Assembly: GCA_910589265.1 (NCBI GenBank)
Contig: CAJUTQ010000062.1
Span: 1-22,786 of the forward strand
Direction of reading: 5' to 3'
Length of the DNA stretch: 22,786 nt
Source: an uncultured Lachnospiraceae bacterium
GTDB taxonomy: Bacteria; Bacillota; Clostridia; Lachnospirales; Lachnospiraceae
Both the position numbers and the translations under genes were made by a program. The notes beneath the pieces are model-generated. The model was not told where the DNA came from, ran no database searches, and saw only the letters and a program-made list of their open reading frames with translations. Below, in pieces: positions 16,744 to 22,786 of the stretch (its first letter is position 1; the number at the start of each line of letters is the position of its first letter).

Positions 16744-19056
16744 ATGAAATATTTGTGCAAAAATATTATGAAAGAGCTTCTGAGTCATAAATCTCAAATA
16801 TTAATTTTGTTTTTCTTGGCAATATTAACATCAGGAATGTTTTTTTTTGTCAGGTTTTCCATTGACAGCAATGAGAAAGAAATGAATCAATATACTGCAA
16901 AACAAAATCAGGAAGATTTTCGATTTATCGTTGATTGCAGCGCATCAAAGAGATATAAAGCTGCCATTATAAAAAGGTACAATTTAAATGATAAGGAAGT
17001 GGAAAAATATGGTTTAAGCACAGTACTTAAAAAAAAGAATATTCGTTTATCCAAGCTTAATGAGGGAATGGCATATGATTTGGCAAAAAAATATGGTTTC
17101 GAATATGAAGAACGTAGAATAGTAACGATTAATGATAGAAATTATACTTATTATGGGACAAATGCTATGAAGAACATAAATTTGACCTATATTATAGAAG
17201 GAGCATTGCCTACAAATAAGAAAGAAATTGCTTTTCCATATAAGTATTTAGAAATGAATAATCTAAATATTAAAGATAGGGTTGTTGTAGACGGAAAGGA
17301 ATATATAATCGTAGGTTCCATATCCTTGCCAGATTATTTATTATTTCAGCCTTTTGGGGAGTTACAAAAAGGATATGACAAAAATAGTTTTGCCATTGTA
17401 ACAGATGATGTGATAGAGTCATATGCAAGTGATAAGTTTACTTCTTATTATTGTGGAAAAGTGATTGGGGGAAATTTAGAAGAAGTTATTGAAGAACTTC
17501 AAAAGGAAGAAACCATTCTTTATGTGGAAGGTACAAATAAAATAGAAAGTGACTCTGCTCCCATAAGGGCATTCCATTCAAATAAATTATTAGCGTTTAC
17601 ATTTTTATTTGGATTATTATTGATTTCTGCATATATTTATTTTCTGTTTGTATCAAAATTTATTGAGCAAAATAGAAAAATGATTGGAGCCATTATGGCG
17701 TTAGGGTATAAGAAAGTTACCATTATAAAGGCTTTAATTATGGGAACCCTTCCCTTTATTTTGTTAGGATCTACTCTTGGGTGCATCATAGGCAAAAAGC
17801 TATCTGGCGTATTAGTTAACAGGTATATTCATACATTTATGTTTACGGACTTTAAAACAGGTATCAGTTTAAAAATGCTTGTAATAGGCATTGGAGCGCT
17901 TCCAATAATGATATGTATATTAATTATTGTTACCATAAGTATATTGGTTAATGAGGACATTGCAATTCTCATGGGTTCGAGTAAAGTGGAAAAAGAAAAT
18001 AAGGTATACAATAAAATGATTTCGTTTATGTTGTCTACAGTAAAAGATGAAAATAAGTTTAGCTATAAAACTATATTGAGAAAGAAAAACAGCATTTTAT
18101 TGACTATTGTCGCTATGATAGCTGTTGGAACCTTATTTATAACAAGCATATCATTATATTTTTCCAGTATAAATGTATTTAGCAAACAATTTGAGGGACA
18201 GAACTATCAATATATTTATACAACGGACTATTATGTAGATGATGATTTTGTAAAGGAAAGTGATAATTGTATTGTCACAACGAGTAATGTTGTAAGTGAC
18301 CATCCATGTACAGTAAAACTCTATGGATTAAAGGCTGAAATGGATTATTTTAAATTATATTCGCCAAAAAATGAGCTTATATTTGTCAAAGGAGATGGAG
18401 TAATTATTTCAAAAGGTTTTTCTGTATTATATGGTATAGGTGTGGGCGATTCTATTGTATTAACAATAGGTAATGAAAAAATAGAATGTGCCGTTAGCAA
18501 TATATGTCAAAATGGAGCTCTTTATCATGTATATATGGAAAAAGGGAAATTAGCGGATGTATTAGACATTTCAGGAAATGTTTCAAATGTTTTTTATTCC
18601 AATATAGAACAAAATATAGATGGGGCGTCCAGGACAACAATAGATGAACAAATGCAAGTGGAGAAATATAATCAAAATTCAAATAAAAGCAGCGCAGTAA
18701 TAAATCAGGTTATTGGAATAGTATTTGCAATTTTAATGTTTTTTTTAGTTATGATTCTCATTATACAGGAAAACCAAGAGAACATTAGAATACTCCTATT
18801 GCTTGGATATAAGGAAGAGACAGCTGTAAAGCTGGTTTTAGGTAAGTATCGATTTTTTATTTCTCTTATTTTACTTTTGACTATGCCTGTGTCTTTGTAT
18901 ATTTCCTATTCAATTCATCTTGGGATATCAAGAGGAACCAACGATTATATACCATTTAGTTGGAATATAATCGTTCTATTGGCGTTGTTTCTAATAGTGA
19001 ATATATTATATACTATCCTATATACAATATATAGGAAGAGGATAAAAGCAGTTTAA
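16744..19056 (+). CDS. FtsX/MacB-type ABC permease
   Basis: Membrane partner of the preceding ATPase, 770 residues. Hydrophobic segments at about 18-41, 282-305, 335-355, 378-402, 452-475, 656-677, 702-729 and 740-763 give a 1+3+1+3 layout: two FtsX-like units, each with a large extracytoplasmic part after its first helix (about 42-280 and 476-655). Short cytoplasmic loops such as ALGYKK and LLGYKEE, of the kind that touch the ATPase in this family, follow helices 2 and 6. The frame is open from ATG 16714, which overlaps the ATPase gene, but ATG 16744 has AAGGA at 16730-16734 with a 9-nt spacer and fits the membrane topology better. This architecture is typical of permeases for peptide antibiotics or lipoproteins. 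It ends 42 bp before a strong terminator. Confidence 0.88.
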   Translation: MKYLCKNIMKELLSHKSQILILFFLAILTSGMFFFVRFSIDSNEKEMNQYTAKQNQEDFRFIVDCSASKRYKAAIIKRYNLNDKEVEKYGLSTVLKKKNIRLSKLNEGMAYDLAKKYGFEYEERRIVTINDRNYTYYGTNAMKNINLTYIIEGALPTNKKEIAFPYKYLEMNNLNIKDRVVVDGKEYIIVGSISLPDYLLFQPFGELQKGYDKNSFAIVTDDVIESYASDKFTSYYCGKVIGGNLEEVIEELQKEETILYVEGTNKIESDSAPIRAFHSNKLLAFTFLFGLLLISAYIYFLFVSKFIEQNRKMIGAIMALGYKKVTIIKALIMGTLPFILLGSTLGCIIGKKLSGVLVNRYIHTFMFTDFKTGISLKMLVIGIGALPIMICILIIVTISILVNEDIAILMGSSKVEKENKVYNKMISFMLSTVKDENKFSYKTILRKKNSILLTIVAMIAVGTLFITSISLYFSSINVFSKQFEGQNYQYIYTTDYYVDDDFVKESDNCIVTTSNVVSDHPCTVKLYGLKAEMDYFKLYSPKNELIFVKGDGVIISKGFSVLYGIGVGDSIVLTIGNEKIECAVSNICQNGALYHVYMEKGKLADVLDISGNVSNVFYSNIEQNIDGASRTTIDEQMQVEKYNQNSNKSSAVINQVIGIVFAILMFFLVMILIIQENQENIRILLLLGYKEETAVKLVLGKYRFFISLILLLTMPVSLYISYSIHLGISRGTNDYIPFSWNIIVLLALFLIVNILYTILYTIYRKRIKAV

Positions 19057-19098
19057 GGGTAAACTTTAGCAAAGAAAAGAAAGTAATGATACAATGCA

Positions 19099-19126
19099 GG
19101 AGGAACAGAGATGTTCTTCCTTTTTT
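19099..19126 (+). terminator. Rho-independent terminator after the ABC operon
   Basis: The arms GGAGGAAC (19099-19106) and GTTCTTCC (19113-19120) pair over 8 bp with one G-T wobble around a 6-nt loop, followed directly by six T (19121-19126). Confidence 0.85.
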
Positions 19127-19128
19127 AT

Positions 19129-19316
19129 ATGGAGGCAGGGCAGCCAACAGGAAAAGGAGACATCAAGACAAAGCTTTTAAACAATGATGACTAGCTGGAA
19201 AGGATGACAGAGATGAGTCTGATGATGATAGAGCTGGGGAAAAAGCTTGGACGCTGGGAAGCTGCCGCTACTGTAAATTTAGAAGGCCCTTTACAAAATG
19301 TGAAAGTCCAGATGTA
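19129..19316 (+). pseudogene. Possible decayed ORF next to the IS end
   Basis: From ATG 19129 the frame encodes about 21 residues to a TAG at 19192, then stays open to TAA 19314. After the TAG it reads as a helix-like stretch with L-E-R-M-T-E-M and I-E-L-G-K-K-L-G. I do not recognise the family. The last 45 bases are the IS-end repeats listed separately, so this may be the tail of a lost element gene. It may also be chance. No other gene is seen between 19057 and 19530; the rest is AT-rich and includes a 16-bp palindrome at 19463-19478. Confidence 0.25.
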
Positions 19317-19324
19317 ATCAACCT
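19272..19324. repeat. Second IS21-like end remnant, two 20-bp repeats
   Basis: Units at 19272-19291 and 19292-19311 match the units at 69-88 and 89-108 with about 5 mismatches over the first 37 bases, and they end in an AATCAACC motif that parallels AATCGACC at 133-140. The orientation is the same as at the left edge. The pair therefore brackets the whole biosynthetic island. Confidence 0.6.
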
Positions 19325-19530
19325 TTTTATATTTTTTTGAAAAAAAATAATAAGTCATTTGTATTTTACGAAAAAATATACAAAGAGTGGAATTTATTTG
19401 CCATAATCAATTATAAATTACATTTATATTGTTTTTCTACAGGAGACAACAGAGTAGGAACGTAAAAAAGCTTTTTTAATCCTGACTGGATCTTGCCCCT
19501 TTGAGGAATAGGACAAAAACAGGAAAGGTA

Positions 19531-20743
19531 TTGGTAATAAAATTGAGCTATTTGGAATCTGTTCAAGAAACTGTGTATTTATCAGTTGGCAATGCTCTCT
19601 AATATAGACCCATTATGCCTATCTTTTTTATGGAGTATGAAAAAATGCACTGTCAGTTATATAAAGAAGATGTGCCGGAGTTTACGAGGAAATATTCAGA
19701 ATTTTTTTTATGCAATAGAACAGCTGAAAATAGATTTAGAGGCATTGGTTGCCTGGAAAATCTTATTTCTATTCAGGATCCTAGAATTGCTTATACCATT
19801 GAAGAATATAAAAATAAACAATATCGTTATATAATGTCCAAATTTGCTGTAGAAGTTGAAAGAATGACTGTAAGACTTGAGAATTTTTGTATGGAAGGAG
19901 GCAATTTATCCACCAACTATTTTGTGCGAATAGAAAATACAATAAAAAATTTATCCAAGAAAATTATCCAGGAAGTATTAGAGGAGGCCATAGAAAATGA
20001 GCTTTTTATTCCTCATCCAAATTCAGAAAAACCGTATTTAAAAGAAAAGAGTATAAGAGAAAATATTTATGGGAAGTGGAAAAATTAGTTGGATTGGTTT
20101 ATTCCAATAGATAAGCATTCCAGTGAAAGTCAAAAAGTGTTGGAAATTACAGACGAAGTGATTCGCAAAAGGATTCAAAATGGAGTTCTCATTGTGCAGA
20201 TGCAAAATTGGGGAGTTAGCGGAAAGGATGATTATAAACAATTTATACAGAAGTTTGCACAATGTGAACATTTGGAGGAAGCTCATAAGATCTCAGTCCA
20301 TCTATCTGGCATGCAACATGTACGAAATTTTAAAGTAAAGGAGGAGCGTTCTACGGATAGCGTAAATAGTAGTGTTTTTGATGAAAAGCCATCAGAATAT
20401 GAACAGAAGCCTTATACAAGAACATACAGATCAAGAATACAAAAGTCAGGCTTTGAAAGGAAGCGGAGAAGTTAACACAAAGAAACTAATATTTGGAAAA
20501 GTTGTAAGAGGATAAGAAACAAGCAGTTAGATATTTCACTGTATAAAAGGCTGTATTTCAGCAGACACAAGGGAACCCCTTTTAGGATGGATTGCACCAG
20601 CTAATTTGAAGGTTTCTAAGAGGGGAAGAACAGAATATGGACAAGTCTTTCATCTAATAAGACAAGATGACAGCCATTGCCTGAAATGCCAGGATGGAGG
20701 ATGAATAATGCCTGCATATATTTTGCAATTTGAGGATGAGTAG
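19531..20743 (+). pseudogene. jetA: Decayed type II Wadjet JetA (DUF2397/TIGR02677)
   Basis: In functional form this is the kleisin-like subunit of the type II Wadjet SMC complex, which restricts plasmids. The N-terminal pattern ETVYLSVGNAL-stop-YRPIM, the central IQDPR...TIEEYKNKQYRY...VEVERM...LENF...EGGNL, and the C-terminal pattern WFIP...EEAHKIS...RSTDS...RTEYG...CQDG...MPAYILQF follow the DUF2397 family in order. Lesions: TAA at 19600, TAG at 20086, TAA at 20473, a frame change near 20545-20555, and TGA at 20702. An apparent in-frame deletion of about 100-150 residues lies near 19950, where the family normally has a long helical middle. About 400 residues are recoverable, against roughly 500 for intact members. 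The start is uncertain; 19531 is only where the similarity becomes plausible. No jetB, jetC or jetD follows, because IS3 sequence begins about 20 bp past its end. Confidence 0.75.
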
Positions 20744-20760
20744 TATGAAGAGGAGATAGA

Positions 20761-21284
20761 GGGCATGATAGAACGAACAAGGCATAGTATATGGATGTTA
20801 CCTATATCCGAAGGGCAAATGGAAGGATGAGATATAACGGTAGTATTTTAGACTTCTTTGACCGCTCTATCGTTGCAAGTATAAACGGAACATAAATCCA
20901 TACAGAATTGGCCAAAAAAGCACTGGAGAAGGTACGAAAGGCAGAGAAGCCAAAGGAGGGACTGATTCTACACATTGACCAGGGCTGTCCGTTTACATCG
21001 TGGGAATTTGTATTGTATAGCAAAGAAAAAAAGGGGATACAAAGTATGAGTAAGGGGGATACCCCTATCATAATATACTGATGGAAAGATTTTATAATCC
21101 ATTAAAAAATGAGCTAATCTATACGAACCATTTTTATACGGAATCGACATTGGATGAAGGGTTAAGCAGATATGTTTTTGTATGGTACAACCATATCCGC
21201 CCTCCTTCGTATCATGGCGGACAGCCCCCGTTTGAAACTTTTTCGAACGAAGTATTACAAAAAGGTTTGGCCACTACAGTCTGA
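20761..21284 (+). pseudogene. Decayed IS3-family transposase (OrfB C-terminal part)
   Basis: DDE integrase core of an IS3/IS150-like transposase. In one frame: YMDVTYI (first Asp, codon 20794), then RMRYNGSILDFFDRSIVAS, and LILHIDQGCPFTSWEF (second Asp near 20977). After a frame change near 21063 it continues as YHNILMERFYNPLKNEL (catalytic Glu at 21084) and WYNHIRP, ending at TGA 21282. Lesions: TAG at 20785, where the family usually has Trp; TAA at 20893; and the frame change. The OrfA gene and the N-terminal helix-turn-helix part of OrfB are absent. It begins about 20 bp after the JetA remnant. All three acidic catalytic positions can still be read, so decay probably came from nonsense and indel events. 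No clear terminal inverted repeats were found. Confidence 0.8.
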
Positions 21285-21545
21285 TAGTGTTGCTGATATA
21301 TGACGTTTCCACAATCAGTACAAAAGAGAATGCCAAAGAACAAACCCACTTCGTCATAGCGGTTGGGGCGTTTGTGCGGATTGCGTAACTCTCACCAGCC
21401 ATTCGTTAAAAATGTTACGCAAGGGCGAAAAATCATTGTCGCCCTGTGCGCTGTCAATGACGTCATTGATGGCAATGAAACGGACGTTTTTCTGTGGGAA
21501 AATCATTTCGCTGATTTGGACAAGACCACGAATAAATCTTCAAAC
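21285..21545 (-). pseudogene. Fragment of a large serine recombinase (TnpX/TndX-like)
   Basis: On the minus strand, 21510 down to 21400 reads FPQKNVRFIAINDVIDSAQG then DNDFSPLRNIFNEW, the conserved part of the resolvase catalytic domain in transposon-type serine recombinases. After a jump in frame near 21390 it reads LRNPHKRPNRYDEVG then LFFGILFCTDCGNVIYQQ, which is the zinc-ribbon region (CxxC) that normally lies about 200 residues further on. An internal deletion has thus joined the two parts. Neither the N-terminal catalytic Ser region nor the C-terminal coiled-coil part is intact. The fragment is antisense to a 78-residue plus-strand frame (21363-21599) that I regard as a shadow. From 21546 to 21675 I see no convincing gene. 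Confidence 0.65.
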
Positions 21546-21675
21546 GGACTGCTGACAACAAAAAGCTGGAAGGTAAACTTCTTTTGGCTTTTCCTATAAT
21601 TGTAGCAACAATTCCTATTGCAAACCTACATTTTCAAAGAAGTGTTGCTGATAATAAGAAAAATGTAAAAAGGTC

Positions 21676-21706
21676 TTGCTCATGACGTAACGTAATGGGC
21701 TATACT
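21676..21706 (+). promoter_or_regulatory. MerR-type promoter with operator dyad
   Basis: TTGCTC (21676-21681) and TATACT (21701-21706) are 19 bp apart instead of 17, the classic long spacer of promoters activated by MerR-family DNA twisting. The spacer holds the dyad ACGT-A-ACGT (21685-21693). It lies directly upstream of the merR-type gene, so autoregulation of the regulator and the ABC genes behind it is likely. Confidence 0.7.
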
Positions 21707-21728
21707 ATCCCCAGGAGGTACTCTGAAC

Positions 21729-22529
21729 ATGGAAAAAAATAGAGCTATCCCACAGGGATATATGACTGTAGGCGAAGTTGCAAAAAAGATGGACGTGACA
21801 GTCCGAACGTTACAGCACTACGATAAAGAAGGGTTGCTCTCACCATCTGCCGTGAGTGATGGAGGCCGTAGACTTTATACGGACAAAGATATTATTAAGC
21901 TGCACCAGATTCTGTCCTTGAAGCATTTGGGGTTTTCTTTGGACGACATTAGGAACAGATTGATTCCCCTGGATGCCCCGGCTGATGTGGCGCAAATTCT
22001 TTCAGAGCAAGCGGATGTTATACGTGAAAAGATAGCATGTTTAACAGAATCATTGTCAGAAATTGAGGCACTAAAAAAAGAAGTGCTTGAAATGCAGTCG
22101 GTAGACTTCAAAAAATATGCGGATATTATTGTCAACCTGGAAATGAAAAATGATTTTTATTGGCTCATTAAGCACTTTGACAGCGAAACGCTGGATCATA
22201 TCCGCAGTCAGTTTGACAAAGAAAGTGGTATAGCATTCCTGCAAAAATTTTTACATCTTCAGAACGAGGCAATTCGTCTTCAGGATGCTGGTGTACCCGC
22301 AGGAAGCCCGGAAGGGCTACAATTCGCAAAAGCCTATTGGGATATGATTTTGGAGTTTACAAATGGGGATGCTACCATGCTCCCGAAACTTATGCAAATA
22401 GGGGAAAGCAATGAATTTAATCAGGGATTTAAGCAGAAGCAAGCCAAAGTAAATGTTTTTATTGAACCGGCATTGAACGCTTACTTTTCAAATTTGGGGA
22501 TAAACCCATTCCAGGAGGAAGCAACATGA
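21729..22529 (+). CDS. MerR-family regulator with TipAS-like ligand domain
   Basis: Transcription activator of 266 residues. The N-terminal winged helix-turn-helix (about residues 11-80: MTVGEVAKKMDVTVRTLQHYD, then EGLLSP, GGRRLY) is canonical MerR. It is followed by a coiled-coil dimerisation helix (about 85-125) and a C-terminal helical domain (about 135-260) with features of TipAS antibiotic-binding domains, such as the AKAYWDMILEFTNGD stretch followed by LPKLMQIGE. TipAS domains sense thiopeptides and other drugs. AGGAGG (21713-21718) lies 10 nt before the ATG. The stop overlaps the start of a drug-type ABC ATPase gene (ATGA), which suggests drug-induced efflux. Base composition is less AT-rich than in the synthetase region, suggesting a separate origin. 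Confidence 0.9.
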   Translation: MEKNRAIPQGYMTVGEVAKKMDVTVRTLQHYDKEGLLSPSAVSDGGRRLYTDKDIIKLHQILSLKHLGFSLDDIRNRLIPLDAPADVAQILSEQADVIREKIACLTESLSEIEALKKEVLEMQSVDFKKYADIIVNLEMKNDFYWLIKHFDSETLDHIRSQFDKESGIAFLQKFLHLQNEAIRLQDAGVPAGSPEGLQFAKAYWDMILEFTNGDATMLPKLMQIGESNEFNQGFKQKQAKVNVFIEPALNAYFSNLGINPFQEEAT

Positions 22530-22651
22530 CAGAGGCATTACAAGTGAAAGGATTGCGTAAAAGCTACGGAAAAAAAGAGGTATTAAAGGGTATTGATTTA
22601 TGTATACACAAAGGAGATATTTTTGCATTGCTCGGCGTAAATGGGGCATAG
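22526..22651 (+). pseudogene. ABC transporter ATPase, truncated in Walker A
   Basis: Starts at ATG 22526, overlapping the regulator stop, with AGGAGG at 22512-22517. Its 41 residues include LRKSYGKKEVLKGIDL and KGDIFALLGVNGA, the normal N-terminus of a BcrA/CcmA-type ABC ATPase up to the point where GKS/T-T of the P-loop should follow. A TAG (22649-22651) falls immediately after GVNGA, and the sequence beyond has no similarity to an ATPase. The gene is dead as it stands. The remainder may lie on the far side of an insertion beyond the window. Confidence 0.85.
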
Positions 22652-22683
22652 ATTTATAGACAACTTTGCCTAAAGATTTGATA

Positions 22684-22718
22684 CCAACACGCCGCTAATC
22701 ATTACACGGCGTTGTTGG
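22684..22718. terminator. Hairpin at the end of a minus-strand gene in the inserted sequence
   Basis: The left arm 22684-22694 (CCAACACGCCG) pairs with 22707-22718 with one bulged T, around a 12-nt loop; it is GC-rich in an AT-rich setting. The TAA of the minus-strand frame at 22702-22785 falls in the loop. The T tract on the minus strand is poor, so termination is likely but not certain. Confidence 0.45.
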
Positions 22719-22786
22719 ACTTTATCAGTTCAAGGTTATGTTGGTTGTTTTCGATAAACTCAACAATCCGCTTGTGTTGGTCGGCA
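22702..22786 (-). CDS. C-terminal end of an unidentified gene, cut by the window edge
   Basis: On the minus strand the frame is open from the window edge to TAA at 22702-22704 and encodes 27 residues, ADQHKRIVEFIENNQHN followed by LELIKSNNAV. The composition is charged and helical, like a real protein tail, and a hairpin surrounds the stop. I do not recognise the family. It probably belongs to the element that interrupts the ABC ATPase gene. Plus-strand frames are also open over this short stretch, so the call is tentative. Confidence 0.35.
   Translation of the reverse strand, partial: ADQHKRIVEFIENNQHNLELIKSNNAV

Noticed and set aside
19463..19478. A/T palindrome TAAAAAAGCTTTTTTA as a terminator
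   Set aside because: It has no loop and no GC stem, and no gene ends just before it. It may be chance in AT-rich DNA.
19586..19834. 82-residue plus-strand frame as a small gene
   Set aside because: It overlaps the JetA remnant in another frame, and the JetA frame carries the family-like residues.
21363..21599. 78-residue plus-strand frame as a gene
   Set aside because: The opposite strand encodes clear serine-recombinase motifs over the same bases; this frame is their shadow.

Overview
The base composition is strongly AT-rich, Shine-Dalgarno sites are strong, TTG and GTG starts occur, and the protein families are typical of low-GC Firmicutes. Together these suggest an anaerobic clostridial bacterium, possibly a Lachnospiraceae-type gut organism (inference; there is no rRNA or other marker gene). 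From about 21.4 kb the base composition looks less AT-rich, which points to DNA of a different origin.

Positions 142-19056 hold a hybrid NRPS-PKS biosynthetic island. Four tightly packed plus-strand genes form one operon: an NRPS (partial C-A-T-C-A-T), a one-module PKS (KS-AT-ACP, no reducing domains), an NRPS with a reductive release domain (C-A(Ser)-T-R), and a membrane protein that fuses an MFS exporter to a CPBP-like domain. After a probable terminator and a separate promoter come an ABC ATPase and an FtsX-type permease, likely for export or self-protection. Read collinearly, the line joins two amino acids (the first pocket looks aromatic or hydrophobic, the second unusual with Arg and His), adds one unreduced malonyl unit, condenses with serine and releases the chain reductively. 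A beta-ketoacyl-serinal can close by Knoevenagel condensation to a 3-acyl-3-pyrrolin-2-one, so that scaffold, or a free peptide aldehyde, is the predicted product.

The island is cut at its left edge. Positions 49-141 look like one end of an IS21-family element (four 20-bp repeats plus a terminus). It abuts the NRPS in the middle of its first condensation domain, so about the first 130 residues of that domain, and any modules upstream, are absent. A two-repeat version of the same end lies at 19272-19324 in the same orientation, so the cluster is bracketed by two copies.

From 19.5 to 21.6 kb is a graveyard of broken genes: a decayed type II Wadjet JetA (DUF2397) gene, a decayed IS3-family transposase, and a minus-strand fragment of a large serine recombinase. 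At 21.7 kb an intact MerR/TipAS-type regulator has a MerR-type promoter with a 19-bp spacer. It overlaps the start of a drug-type ABC ATPase that is cut off inside the Walker A motif, where another unidentified sequence begins and runs to the right edge.
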